This document shows, piece by piece, positions 48,733 to 62,254 of a DNA stretch of 64,000 nucleotides (its first letter is position 1; the number at the start of each line of letters is the position of its first letter). The DNA comes from Nymphaea colorata (Eukaryota; Streptophyta; Magnoliopsida; Nymphaeales; Nymphaeaceae), in assembly GCF_008831285.2 (NCBI RefSeq), contig NC_045138.2:33637934-33701933 (forward strand). The letters are read 5' to 3'. The translations under genes and the position numbers were made by a program. The notes below the pieces were generated by a model that was given only the letters and a program-made list of their open reading frames with translations, had not been told where the DNA came from and ran no database searches.

Positions 48733-51700
48733 CTCTGGTTCTTCCTTTCCATTCAGGAACTAGCCTAGCCCCCTTCTTTTGACCACTATTTTCTAGTTAG
48801 AATTTGGAATTCCGAAGTCCGTCTTTAGTCGTCCTGTTGGTACGTGTTATGTTTAAGTCTTACTGAAGAAATTCCCCCCATGTAAAAAGCAGTTCGCATG
48901 TTAAAGACTTCCCCTTTCTAATGTTGTTTGGTTTGCAGGAAAAAGAAATATGAGAAAGCGAGAGAGAGAGAGAGAGAGAGGAGGCGCAGAGTGAAAAATA
49001 TAAATCGAAGAAAAATCCAAACAACAGAATATTGCACCATCAAGATAATCATGATCTGTGACTTCAATTTGGAAACTGACCATGACGCTTGACCAAGGAA
49101 CAAAACATGAGACTTCGAGTGATTTCAGCCATGACACGATATATCTTGCATGGTTGGGGCTTCGTACAGATTGATGGATACAGAAGAAGACAGAAACCAG
49201 CCTCGTGCATAAACCAATAACGCAGATCAAAATCTAAGCCATATCGATCGAGCTTGTCATTTTGGCCTTGTGCTTTGATCATGGCATCCACTTAACAAAT
49301 GTTGCAGATGGGACCTCGTTATGTATGGACATTATTTTGACCATATAACTTATCTTTTATTCTACGACGAAAACATTTTTCTAATATTAAAGCATAAAAC
49401 TGTCATTAAAAAACTAATAGACTTGTCTCCTCTTGCCTTATTTTCCAAAGACATAACGGATACGCATCAGGAAGACAGGAACTTGTGGCACCCATCAGAT
49501 CGCCCCATTATCTTTCTGACATGGGTCCAGATCCATCAAGACAAGAAGAATAGAAACAAAAGACATTATGGCTTCTCCTTCTCTAACATTAATGAAATAA
49601 ATTCATCCTTGGGACTCATTTTTCATGCTATATTTGTGTAGACGAACCAATCATAACATCCTCATGAAATAACATGTAAAACAGCGCTTCTCATCGATAA
49701 GTGAGCGGCCTTCTCGATATCCGCATCAAACATAGAACTGTGGTTCATATCTGAATGCGGTTGCACACACTCACATACATTTATATATAGGATCTGATCA
49801 AAGTCAGACTAGTCCCGGCAGAACTAGGACCTGGGAAGTCTAATTAATATACAGCAGCTTAGACATGTATCATGTGGCAAGCACCGCAACAAGGCTAAGC
49901 CAACACAGCCAACAGTCTGCGCAGATTAGGGAGCATAATGACAATATATCACGAAACAGAACTGTGTTGCATAATTCGTGGAGGTCTGATTGTGATGCAA
50001 AATCAGTCATTATATCATGCATTACTTCGCCGAAAACGTCATTTTCCTTAAGATCTCTTCCATAATTATGTGATTCTGTTGCTAACTCGGGATTCCTAAC
50101 CTGCGTGCCGGTAAGTGATACCACTGATTGGAATCTTAGCCGCGTGCTTAGGCATGCCAAATGAGAGATCATCCATCCTACTTAATGTTGGTTCGTCATG
50201 ACGACCCACTTAGTTATAAAAATGGTGTGAGGACCATCCTGGCCAGAGAGTCTTTCCTCCCGGCCGGCTCGACGGCATAATGACCAGCACCAGGTCAAGG
50301 CCCCTTTAATCTGTGGGCTGGGAAATAGACAGGCTTGTTTGGTGTAGAAGTGGCTAAGTAATTGACCCACACCACCGTCGGGAAAAGGCCATATAATGGT
50401 TCCATGAGCTAAGTCCAAACTGTAGATGCACGGCACAACCCCACCCGAAAGTATGGAATCTTTGGACTTGCAAAAGAAAAGTTTGGGTGGAGGAGGAGAT
50501 AAACCTAGCCATGCACAGAGGAGACAGGATGTAGACTGGTCAGTGCAAGAAGGCTGGCTTTGCATGAGCCAAGTCATGGTTAGAGGAGACAGAAGACAGA
50601 CTATTCAGTATGGATTATGTCCACCAATTGCCAAATTGGTCCTACCTTCTGAGCCACCCGTAGTCTTGCCTATCATAGTGGGGCGGTTAACTGTATGCCG
50701 CCCACTTACAGCTTCATACAGTTAGGTGTACAGTAACCTTCACCTTCTTAGGCCTTCAATCTCTTCTAAGTAAAGTTGCTTCAGTTAGAATTCCTATTCG
50801 AATTTGGCAGTGCAATCTTACATAATACAATATGTGTGTGATCAATCAAATAGAACAAGCAGTTCTACTGAACCAGATGGACTTGTACCGATAGACTCTT
50901 CCTGATTCAGCCTCCACCAGGTTATTTGCAGGAAGCTCGATTCGGGCGGCCAAATGTAGAGCAATTTTAAAAGGTTACGATGTATTGGTCCCTGCATCAT
51001 TCTGGTGTCCAGAATCCGATCCGATGCTGATCAGTATTTGCAACGATGTTAATTACAGAGTTGCTGGCCTGAAAGCTCACCTAACTGCGTAAATTGGTTC
51101 ACAGTTTTAAGTTGAAAAGGATTTAAGAGAGCTGGTTGCTCAACTCACTGTGTGGCGCTGTTTTACATGCCCCAAGTGATAAGGAGGCGCTTTTGGTGAG
51201 GATGGCAGGTACAATAAACGGGTAGTTGTATGCTAAAAAGCGAATGTGAAAGTTGGAAATGTAAACATGAACCTCTCTAGCCACCTACCAGATTTTTATA
51301 AATCAAGGAAAATCCATGGGGTTCTGTTCCTGTATTTAAGATTTTTGTTAAGAATGGTTGGAGAAAAAGAAATCCTTCACTTGTGTAGTTGACAACTTGA
51401 AGAGAATGGAGCCTGCTGACTTTGGAGCCGTAATAATTATGGATACCAATGGATTGGATTCAGATAAGATATTGGGTTCACAAAAAGCCGGATATAGAAA
51501 AAATTTAAAATTCAATTAAGAAATCAAATTCAAATGCTTTTTTAGATTCAGTTTCAATCAAATATCCTACGTTTAACATCTACATATTTCGAAAGTTGGT
51601 CCTTAACATTTCATAATGTGGTATAGGTTTGGTTTTGTATTTAAAAATTAGATTTAGATTCAGATACGAAAATAAAACTTGGATTATGAATTTACAAAAT

Positions 51701-54700
51701 GGATTAAGATGTGGTATATATATATATTTCTTTTGTATTTGAATCTGAATTCAAATCCGAATATGTAAACTGATTTGAATCCAGTACTTACATATCACGC
51801 CTAATAAATTGATTTTCAAGTAGATTCCTCAAAGACTAACGCATCTAGGTCGTATTTGCGTGTTTTTAGGTTTTACGTGATTTGAGATCTCGGGATCTTG
51901 AATTATATAGGACCTTATGTCCAGATTTCGATAAGAGGATCCTCATGTGCCAAATTCAACAAGGATCTTGCATCTCTTGTTTGAAAGATTCATCACGAAC
52001 TAAGCAGAAGTATGCAATTTATGCATCTTTAATCTACGAACTCTCAAGTTGGACGCTGTAACAATAATATAATTCGGTGGACAAAAAAATAAATAAATTT
52101 TATGGTCTCGAAATCCACAACTTTGTAAAACCAAACCGCACTCAAGTCCTATAGAACATACAATAATATCCATACCTTCTCATTTTGTCAAAAAAAGAAG
52201 CTATAATATCTTCACATTTTTGTTTATATCATCAAAATTTTCATATGCAACCACTAAAGATAAAGGCGCTTTGCTTTTGAAAAAAAAAAAACACATTTTG
52301 GTTGTTTTATTTATGTGACAGAAAGCAGAAAGTACATTAAGAAGCATTATAGACAATAGTTGCAAATCAATGAATGTCTTTGGCATCACTTCTTTGGTAC
52401 GCATAAACGCGGCCACCAAAGAAGATTAAATAAAAGAGGCATCGGGAGGTGCAGTTGCCCAATCATTGCCCTAAAACCTAAGGGTGGAAAAACTGGACCT
52501 GGACAAAAGGCAATGAGATGTTTCAGAGGCCAATTATATGAAATCTTGGAAGAATATTTTGGTGGTTTAGAGGAGCACATGGTTTTTCGAATAAATGATA
52601 TTCACGACCTCAACTTTATATTTATTTACAGCCGATCTTTTGAGGAAACTCCATGCAGTTGAGATTTCTAGAACTTGAAAGCTTCACTAGTAGGGAAAAA
52701 AACTTGCCCTTCTATGTTCTTTAGTAGTTTTGAAGATGTCCTGCAGTATTATAAACAGCGGTTTTCATCTCAAAACTCGTCAATGACATGCCATATTGGC
52801 TTATATTTGCATACATTACTCTTTCAACATAAAAAGGAAGTTATTTCTTATTATCTTGTTGAAACATCAGCCCATATGCAGAGCTCATGCCATGCATAAA
52901 CCAATATTTTTGAATGGCCCTAAATCTGCATGCACTTGCCTTATATTATATATTGCCTGATACGCATTAATACTTGCGCTTGTTTATTTAAGAGTATTTA
53001 ATGCATTTAAATGGCACGGAAAACATTTAAAGGAGACAACGGTTCTAAACTTTCCATACACACCGGTGCCCAAAATCGATCATGAGGAGTAACAAGTGTC
53101 GATTGTGGGTGCATTAATGCGTGTGTGTCTTCACGTTGTTCACGGTAGCTTCATCAGGCTTTTTCCCGAAAAAGATGCATGCCAAGTAAGTTCGGTTTAT
53201 TAAAACAACCACAACCAACTTCATGAAATCTGTCACCTGTAAATTTCATTGAAACAGATAAAAATGTTAATATTCTCCATCATGAAAATCTTATGCTGCC
53301 TTGTGTATTGATTTCGTCTGAAATATTAAAGAAATTGAACTCGCGTAGAATTTGGCATTTATATGTCTCAATTAAACTCTGCAGAATTTGGCTTTTATGT
53401 TTCTTAATTAAATTTTGGTGTTCATAGCACCCTTATAGTTCAACTCAGCAAAAAGGTAGCTTACATTTAAGACGTATGAGGTTCCGCTGCCCTGTTTTGA
53501 GTTGAAGGATGTATTGTAGGTTCACTCAAACTCAGAAATAAACTAAAACCTTGAAGGTATAAGAAGGTGCAGTTTCATTTAAATAAACATTGAAAAAAAT
53601 GGTGTTCATGATGCAAAGCAGGAGTCTCTTTTTTCTTTTTTCTTTTCTTTTTTGGATGATGTTTTAACCTTTCCAGTGGTAGCAAAATTTTCTGACAGAA
53701 CGCCAACAAGAAGCACCATGCAGCTGACCGGAAGTCGGTTGATGACCTTCAAATTCTTTCTAAGAATTAGTGAAGAGACAAGAACTGGGGGCGTAAGATA
53801 AAGATTCGGAAGCTAAGTGAGAAAATGAGTGCCACTATTCAGTGACCGAGAATTTCGCTCAATCTGAATTTGATAAGAGGGAGAGATGGGGGAGAAGATT
53901 GCTCAACCACCTGATCTTCAAACCAAGTTGCTGTTGCTGGTGATAAGAATCCGTAACCTCTGTTTGCGAATTAAAAATCGAAAAAGAAAAAGCGAGAAAA
54001 GTTAAGATTTGGTTGTGAAACGGTAGAGGAGGGAGAGTGAAGGCAGAGAGGCTGACAGGCAACGTATTTTGCTCCGTTTTTTGCGGTTGTTTTCTCTCAT
54101 TATCTAAAGAGAAGGCCAAAAAAAAAAACAAATCACACTGTAATTCCCCTGACAAACAGGCTTTTCGCCTTTCCAACCTGGGAATCCCTTTCCTGCCCCC
54201 CCCCTTCTTCCCCCACCTCGACCTCCTCTTCTCCTTTTTCTCCAATCGCCCTCGAATCTTGAAACCCCCATCTTCTTCTACCACTATTTTGACTGTATTG
54301 CCCATCTCCTCTTCAATATTCGTAGAAAAATTTTCATAATCCCATCAAATTTTCCTGTTCATAAGAAATAAGACGCAGGTCAACCAGAAAGGTTCAATGC
54401 TCCTCATCCATCACATTAATTTCCCACATCAAGATTTTCTTTCCGTGAGAAGAATGGAAAGTTTGTTTCTTGCCATTTTCCTCTTTTCCGATCGATAAGA
54501 CGACGATGAAGCAAGAGCTCATAAATTACCAAGCACTTGGAAGGAAAAAAAAAAAAAATAGTAACTATGAGAATCCAAAGTTTAATACCAAGAAAGAAAC
54601 GTAATTTGACAATACGTTGGTCGTTTTGACTCTTTCAAATCTGCTTAGATTTGGAACGAAACCGAACTCAAAATGGCAGAAATTAACTGTCAATTAATGT

Positions 54701-56038
54701 CTCCGATTTTCCAATCCATTGATCTTAATTACTGCAGTCATTTTACGTGTATTTCCTTGTAAGGACTTCCTTTTTGTGTTTTATTGGCCGGAACGGAATG
54801 TTCTCACTTACTTGATCCAGCTCGACTATTTTTTTTTTATACATAGACTTTGTGTAAACACAATTTTATTGAGCACCATATTCTCTTAAACAAAATGGTT
54901 TCCCTGCTTTATTCATGTATAATTTTCAAACTAAGTTCTTAAATGGCAATAAAAGCAGTTGATATTCATGACAGCGACTACGAACGACGACCTTCAGATG
55001 TGGCAGCTAGTTATGTCAAGATTGTTGCATTAAACATATAATATTAAGAGACTAAGACTTATATGAATCGAAATTGATATTCTCTACATTTAATTTAAAC
55101 CAACAAATTTTACATAATCAATACAAAGAAGTGCGGCGCTTGTCAAAAAATGAAAAGGAAAGAAATATATTTTTTAATGGAAAGTAAACTTAGAAGGGCA
55201 GCATGGGCGTGGACAATTTTACGGAGCGTGAATGAAAAGGCCCACTTAACATACCTTCAACAAGGGCAATATCGTCATAATGGAAAAGAACGATGGGAAT
55301 ATGTAAAGCCCCTCTGGCCCCCACTTTGCGGCCGTTTCCAAAATTTTCATAGAAATGAAAAAAAAGGACTCTTCTTCAACTGGCTGCACTGTTCGCGGCA
55401 AAATAGAAAATTTCACCTCAAGCCCAACCTTTTGCAATATAATACGAAAGGGTCTCCTCACTTTAAGACAATTGCTACTGCCCCCATAGATGTTTTTAGC
55501 GACAGACGGACCTAACTTATGAATGGAGGAGAAGATATCAGTTGAACCCATAAAAAATCAAGGGACAATTTTCACCAACAAATAGAGGTAATTAAAATTC
55601 ACGTGTGACGACTTGTCTTGCGTACGTTTCATCTGCAGTTACGCACTCTTCGACTTGTGTTAACTCCCACTTAAGTTAAAATTATACTCATGTCGTTTAT
55701 TGTCTTCCTACATCGCTTCAAAATTGTAGGGAGAATAATTTGAACTTCAAACTTACTTGCAAACGAAGCAATGCACATGACTTACGAGTCCACTTCGATG
55801 TATTTGTGCTGCAAAAATTTCAACCTTGTTTCTCTCGCTTGTGTTGGAAAAATGGAAAACTAGTGGTGCACATGGGAAATATTAAAATTAGTTAAAACAT
55901 CAGGGATGAAAGATCGCCTGCCAACTGTAAAATTTCGCTTTACCAAGAACAAATCTTCCTCATGGAATCTAATGGATTTATAATCGCATGATCGGGTTTC
56001 CAGCCTTCGTCTCCCGGTAAAACCCTCCCTGAACCCAC
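48733..56038. other. Long gene-free region between GH3 and the DUF538 gene
   Basis: 7.3 kb with no supported gene. The GH3 3' UTR lies at the start. A (GA)n tract is at 48957-48981 and (TA)n near 51716-51727. Around 51430-51800 there are degenerate GGATTC/GAATCTGAATTC words like those at 1.3-2.0 and 4.9 kb. The purine-rich minus frame at 53859-54305 opens with MGNTVKIVVEEDGGFKIRG but degenerates into homopolymer-coded residues, so I left it uncalled. Confidence 0.42.
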
Positions 56039-56064
56039 CCTCTCTCTCTCTCTCTCTCTCTCTC
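56039..56064 (+). repeat. (CT)n tract in the DUF538 leader
   Basis: About 13 CT units end four bases before the ATG context CATCCATGG. Pyrimidine tracts just upstream of start codons are common in plant leaders and near core promoters. Confidence 0.85.
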
Positions 56065-56069
56065 CATCC

Positions 56070-57243
56070 ATGGCGGCCTCTGCCTCGAGAAACATGGTTG
56101 TCTTCTTCTTGGGTCTCTTCGTCCTGCTCCTCCCTCTTGTTTCCGGCGGCGCCATCCACGAGATCCTGCGCAGCAAGGGCCTGCCGGAGGGGCTTTTACC
56201 CAAGGCCGTAAAATCCTTCTCCCTCGATGAGAGCGGGCGCCTTGACGTCTATCTGGATCGCCCCTGCTACGCCAAGTTCGACAACAGGGTCTTGTTCGAC
56301 AGCGTTGTGAGAGGTAACCTCAGCTACGGCGCCCTTACTGGCATGGCCGGCCTGTCCCAGGAAGAGCTTTTCCTGTGGCTCCCCGTCAAGGACATCAAGG
56401 TTGAGGATCCCGGCTCCGGTGTCATCCTCTTCGATATCGGCGTCGCTCACAAGCAGCTCTCGATCTCCCTCTTCGAATATCCGCCTGACTGCAGCCCGGA
56501 GGACGCGGATCGAATCGTAACGCCATCGTCAGGTTTGTGGTTTGTTGGACGCTCTAGGCGTTTCTTTGTGTCGAATTTGATTCGGGTGCCGCTCGTTTCG
56601 GTTATATCAGGATGTTTCTGACCTTTGTTTGAGTTCTTCTTTGTCACTTTTTGGGTTTTCACTGGGGTGCTTTGAAGGTATGCTCTGAAAATTTTGTTTC
56701 TAGGCGGCTTTCAAATCTTTTGATTTCTAAGAGTTTGATTGTCGTTGGCTGAATGTTTGCATGTTTTCTTTTAATTCTTATGGTCTGATGGGTTTTGCTT
56801 CTTTTTTTTTGTGTGTGTGTAAAACCATGTTTGTGATCCCGGATCCTGCAACCTATGGGTTTTGGGATCCCTTGATGTCTGATGCCTACTGTCTGTTATG
56901 TTATCCTTGCAGTCTTTTTTGCCGGAAAATGTTAAGGCTATGATTTTCTTGAGGCTTCTAGTTCCCTCCTTCCCTTTTGTTTGGCTCTGATTTTTGAGGG
57001 TCGGTTCTGATTCTTCGGTTTCATGCATTATTTCCTTTGCGAAGGTGCTTGGTGCCTCTGATATCATTCTTATCTAAGATGGGTAGAAATTTACGAAATT
57101 GCATGGACTCTTACTGCGGCATCGATTTTTCGTATTTGGCTTGCATATGTTTTATGTCGGTATAACTTTGTTTTATTGTATCTCCTGCTGCAGGTTTCCT
57201 TGGAAGGAAAGCTGGAAGGGAAGGGACGGCTGAACAAAGATGA
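56070..57243 (+). CDS. DUF538 family secreted protein (2 exons)
   Basis: Exons 56070-56532 and 57194-57243 join in phase at GT-AG sites, giving 170 residues. Residues 1 to about 27 form a signal peptide (basic SASRN, then VVFFLGLFVLLLPLVSGG). The DUF538 domain follows: IHEILRSKGLPEGLLPKAV, FSLDESGRLDVYLDRPCYAKF, VLFDSVVRGNLSYGALTG, ELFLWLPVKDIKV and ILFDIGVAHKQLS. Cys residues sit in the PCYAKF and PPDCSPED segments. The family is plant-specific and includes Arabidopsis SVB (trichome branching); its biochemical role is unsettled. Secretion or endomembrane entry is inferred from the signal peptide. The short second exon adds FLGRKAGREGTAEQR. Eleven bases after the stop a 33-base T run begins. 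Confidence 0.92.
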
Positions 57244-57248
57244 ACATC

Positions 57249-57254
<6 letters not shown>

Positions 57255-57287
<33 letters not shown>
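57255..57287 (+). repeat. T33 homopolymer just after the DUF538 stop
   Basis: Thirty-three consecutive T begin eleven bases after the TGA, so it would lie in the 3' UTR. The length may be an assembly or polymerase artefact. Confidence 0.9.
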
Positions 57288-60200
57288 CTTGTTCTGATGG
57301 CCTTTTCAGATGATGATAGTTGTTAGCCTCTGCTAATTTAGGCTTGTAAATACATTGGCGTTGAAGGACCGACTCTTGCCGATATGGAGAAGCCTTTGCG
57401 TTTTTCTGCTTCTTGGTGGTGGTTTTTTGTAGGATTTGGAAGATCTTTTTGTTAGATGAATCTCAATTTTGATGCTGATTTCCCATGAGAGGATTGGAAG
57501 CACTTGCTGCTGATAAGTTTGCAGCAGCATCAGTTTAAATTTTAGGCTCAATTTTTTAGTCCTCCACGGTCTCCAAGGAGACAGAGGTGCATTTGTTTGT
57601 TTTGTAGTTTAATGAAAAAAAAGAATCTGCTCCTCTTTGTAGGCTATTCTTTTCCTGTCACTGGTGACTGGAGTGGAGGATAGACCTGCAGAAAGAGAGG
57701 GGGGAGAGGAATAAGGGCATAGGGATTCGTATTTTTTTAGTTTGTATTTTTTTTTTTGGTTTGTTCGTACTACAAGGTCAAAACTCGCGTTGCCAATGAA
57801 AGGTTCGAAAGAGAGAACTTGTGGTGCGTGTTGTTTTCTAGAAAATCCGAAAACTAAATTATACCTTCCTCTGAAACAATGGTGAATCTGCAGTGCAACT
57901 TGATCTGCTGCTAGTTCGCTAAAAATAAATTATGCCCCTTTTAAGGAAAGGAGTACTAAAACTAAGTATCTCTCTTCTGTCTCTTTCTCACACAAATTAA
58001 AGTCTGGTTGATACAAGCCCCTGAAAATCTGCTGCTAGGGGCGCGCGAGAGATCTTTGACATGAAGGGCATATTTGCCTTACCCTGAGCGTAGACTCGTC
58101 TCACATGGGCCATTCACACAAACATCATATCAAATTTTATTGAGTTGCACATAAATCAAATCAAATCAAATCATGGGATTCCTTTTGCAGGGTGGGTATG
58201 TTATGTGGAAATTAAATAGATGCCCTTTCACATTTATTAACGTGAATTCTTTCTCATTTCTGGCCTTGAATATTTCGAACATGTGTGTGCATGTATATCT
58301 AAGCTTTGAGTCCGTCTATTTTTCTCTTAATCTGCATCTTTCTTTTCGAAATCTCAAACATTGTTAGCTGACATCGATGCTGTACAAAGCATTCGTTTAG
58401 TCGAGTGAGAAAGGTCTTGAGATTGTGCACTAAGGCATAGAGAATACCAATATGAAATGAGTTTGAGCACGCGTAGGACATCCATCACTGTCCCACGTGT
58501 ATCCCCTTTTTTAGGAGTGTCTTCATTTCCAATTAGAGTCTCTTTGGCTGCCACAGTAAAGCTGGTAAAATGGGTTCTCATTTCCAACCTGCATAAGGGG
58601 ATTCAGCTTTTTGTTATCATGATGGCACACTTTTCAATGTCAGAGAGAAAAACTTTGATGTGCTTGTTGAAGACAAATGAATAAAGCAATTGGGTGACAC
58701 ATGAACGCTATCCTGTTGACAATTAGCAATCTTCTTAAAGAACAGAGAGGCACTTAAAAGAGCAACACAGCTATTATTCTATTGCAGTATGTTGGAGTTC
58801 TTGCCCGACCATTTGTTCTTTTGAAATTAGGCATATATCCTGGTTTCATTCGACAACCTGAAGCCAAAGAAGAAGGTACGGGTTCCCCCTGAAAACCCAT
58901 CAAGGATAGGTCCATGTGTCCATGAGAAGTCAAGCCCAAACTGATTCCTCTCCGGTATTCTTGCATAAAACCATCTGCAATGCATGAAAAGTAAGTTCCG
59001 AACATGAATCCAAAGTAGAAAGCTATATTCTGAAGTTGGCAACTGAAATTTCTGTAAGAGATATTTAACTAGGTGTTCTCTTCTCATATTGAGAAATTTG
59101 AATGTCTGCTTTTGTTAAGCGACAATGTCTCATGTTTGGGTTTGACATCTCTGTTGATACGCTGTTGATACGGCTTTTCTGTTCTATTTCTCTTCCTCTT
59201 TCTTGAGGACTGGCGAACTACGATCAGGACGAGTTCCAGTTCAGTAAATGAGTGAACTAAAATCTTTCCATAGGTTTTCCATATGTTTCTACAGTCATAG
59301 TTTCACTATTCTTGTGGATGTAATCGATGTCTTTCTCCTGTAAGTGCAAAGACTGTTCAGCTCAACGACACGTCAGGCCCGACACAAAGCTAAACCATGA
59401 TAAAGTGCAGTCCCTGCGGCTGCCATAAATATTGGTTCACTCAATTCTTCATCTTTCTGTTTGGCGGAAACTGTTCACCGGCCTTCTGTCTCATCAGGTC
59501 TACAGTCTCATCACTGCTAACTTCTAAGCGTGTCAAGCGGTGGAGTGTGATCTTTAATCACATGAATCTAAGAAACTTAGCCTATAGTTCTGGAGGAGGA
59601 CTTTGACGTTGTGAAAGAAAGAGGACGATGATGACGACTCGGTGTTTCCTAACTAGATCTTGTCGTTCTTGTCGCTGCGAAGAATATTCCTTATTGTAGT
59701 TATCGGTGACTCATCTTTATGGAACATCATGATAGAAAGATATACTCTGAAAAATCCCCACAAACTTTGCTACAGAGAGAGACATTCCATTCCTGGTCCT
59801 TTGTCAGAACTGCAAAAGTGCACCAAAAAATGCAGAGAGCACCATGACTAGCAACAACTTGATGCGGTGAAGTTGCTCAGCCATGGGTCACTTAAGGCCC
59901 AGTCATGCTTTGAAAAGCACTCCAACCATGTGACTAAGACAACCTGTGAATGCGCACAGGTTTATTGCAACCAGCAAAGTAAGCCGGTTGAATTCGCTCA
60001 ACTTTCAAAACCCACGTATCAGAATTCAAATCCAGAAGCATTCCCAGTTTAGCTGAAACTAGTGAAGGCATCTCGTCGCCGGCGAAGGTGGCTTGCTGTC
60101 TCGATTTAAAAAGAAACCCTCACGTATTTTGCCGACCAAAAGGGCCAAAGGTGTCCCAATGTAGGGCCATTGACAAGGAATAAACAACAAGATATGTAGG

Positions 60201-61853
60201 TGTCTATGGTAAAAATCTCACAAACTTTACAGGTGAAGAGATTGTAAAAGAAATAAATAGAATGATAGAATCAAGAAAGGCCAAGGTCCCGAAACAAATC
60301 AAGCATCCTGAAAAATCATAAACTTTATAAATGAAAAGTAAAATTGTGCAAGAAGGAAAGTTACATAGAAATACAGATACCCTTTAAAACACACCAAGAA
60401 AAAAAAAAGAGGCCATGAGAAACTCATCTACAGATCGCACGTGATTGGAACAAGATTTTTTACCGGGAAAGCCTTAATCAAGAAACGTAAAGATCCCGAA
60501 AACTACAAAGATATGAAAACAGGGCTTAGTGAAGGGGCGGTTCGGAGGTTCGGGCGCCGTGGATTTCGAGGCGTCGATGGTTGGGTTCAGACTGCTGGTG
60601 GAAGGTGAATAGGAGTCTAAGCTTCGGGTGGCGGCGGGCAGGGTGGTCACTTCTGCAGGAGATGCCGCCGATTGCCCTCGCGGCGACATGGCGTTGGTGA
60701 CTGAAGCCGCTTGAACATGATGGAGCAAAGATCCAAGCGTTGTGCAGAGAGAGAGAGATTTGTTCTTCCAAAACGGTCACGCCGTTCTTGTTACGGTAAA
60801 GTCCTAATTAAGAATGAACCACTCGATTTAAAAGGTCGTTATCGATTTCTTTTTTATCATTTGCAGTTGAAGAGGAGGTAGGGAGCGAAGTTGTTTGGAC
60901 TTTGGATTGGACAATGAGGAACAGAATGAGGAACTTGACCGAATGGGCCTCCTTACATGAACTGGTTGGATGTGGAGTCATTGACGAATTCTGGATGTGA
61001 TAACGTATAGACAATTGTAGATATCAATTTGATCAAAGCAGAAGGTAGATACGGAAGTAAATTTTACCAACTAATATTTCATGAATCTGCATAAAATCGT
61101 CTACTTGTAAGGACCAAGAGTAATGGGTAACTTACAAAGGCACACTCCTAGTCCTAGATTCATATTTGAAATATTTGCAACTGAAATTTATGTTCAAAGA
61201 CTTCCCCACTATCTTTTCGATCTAAGCCAAAAAAATGTTAAACAGGTTTTCTTGCTTCTACGTCCTCCATTGCAGCAGCAAAAGCCAAAGATAGATTAGC
61301 AACTACTGACCGCTGGCAGCCAGAAAACCTTCACTTACGAGCATTCCTTCTTATCAACCACGCAAATGACAGGGGGGCGACCGCAACAAGCAAGCAGAAG
61401 AATGCAAGTCCTGTAGCTCTTTGAAGAAGTCCAATGTGGTTAAGTGAAAAATCAGCATACGATAGATCCTAAGTCAATCCTTTCTTTCCCAACTTACCAT
61501 GTACCTTAAGCCCTTGAATCCATCCATCCATAGGACAATACTGTGCCTCAACTTTAACCTCCTTCAAACGTGAACCTATCTCACAGGTGTATGAAGCTGC
61601 ATGTTCGATTTATGCTTGCGCTGTTCCTTTCTGAAAATAGTTGCTGCTTTAGATTAATCGTTGCTGCTACCAGCTTTAACATTAAGCAAGTTAAGATTGC
61701 AGTCAGTTAAACTAACTTCATGATATCATCTAAGCCAGCATGTCCATTTGTTGTTGGCAGCCAGGAAAAAACTCATGACGGTGTCATCTACAAAAATCGT
61801 GAAAGATTCCATTCAGCACAATAGATTCAGCCTGATTCTCTCCGTGCGCAAAA
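57288..61853. other. Gene-poor stretch after the DUF538 gene
   Basis: The start holds the DUF538 3' UTR. T-rich tracts are at 57734-57762. An isolated exon-like minus-strand segment is at 58858-58974, and a small GC-biased minus frame at 60474-60728. I recognise no complete gene. Confidence 0.42.
60474..60728 (-). CDS. Small uncharacterised open frame, doubtful
   Basis: 84 codons on the minus strand; a second in-frame ATG gives MSPRGQSAASPAEVTTLPAA. The middle is rich in Ser, Pro, Thr and Ala (SLDSYSPSTSSLNPTIDAS, STAPEPPNRPF) and GC-richer than its surroundings, as real plant first exons often are. The C-terminus turns hydrophobic (CFHIFVVFGIFTFL). I recognise no domain. A different frame over the same bases is also open, which weakens the case. 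Confidence 0.25.
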   Translation of the reverse strand: MLHHVQAASVTNAMSPRGQSAASPAEVTTLPAATRSLDSYSPSTSSLNPTIDASKSTAPEPPNRPFTKPCFHIFVVFGIFTFLD

Positions 61854-62249
61854 TGTTAATTATCATGGAAGTAAAGGCATGAAGAAGGAACAACTCAATA
61901 TTTAAGTGGTTCGGCATTAAGAGCCTACATCCACGAAACAGGAAGCTCTGTTTTTCTCTCTTATTTGCTGCTTATGTTCAAGTAGGAACGAACTCTATTT
62001 AAAGAGTTACAAGATACAGCCCATTCTTCCCTTACATATCACGATGGATTATGATCCCTGGAAATTAGGGAATTACAGAAAAAATGGTTAACAGAACAAA
62101 ATGGTAAGACAAGATTTTTGCCCTGCTGCTCCTCTATCCAAAGATACGATAACGAGAGTTTGCTGCTGGAGATATCTTTCCAAAGATATAGGAAGGAGAT
62201 GAACGAGAGATTTGAATTATGAAAGAGCTTCCTTTCATATGCACTAACA
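61854..62249 (-). mobile_element. Solo LTR of a copia-type retrotransposon (396 bp)
   Basis: The segment starts TGTTAATTAT and ends CACTAACA, giving the TGTTA/TAACA ends typical of LTRs. The flanks are identical 5-bp words, caaaa at 61849-61853 and 62250-62254. The interior resembles the LTR of the copia element at 35.6 kb in order (GAAGGAACAA, AATATTTAAGTGGTTCGG), and that comparison sets the minus orientation. No second LTR or internal region is present, so unequal recombination between two LTRs likely removed the rest. Confidence 0.85.
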
Positions 62250-62254
62250 CAAAA

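Noticed and set aside
52360-52662. 100-codon plus frame (KPKGGKTGPGQKAM)
   Set aside because: The GKT resembles a nucleotide-binding loop only by chance; there is no Walker A context and no homologous surroundings.
53859-54305. 148-codon minus frame starting MGNTVKIVVEEDGGF
   Set aside because: After about 55 codons it becomes Phe and Lys runs from homopolymers; it could be a leader of an unseen gene but cannot be supported.
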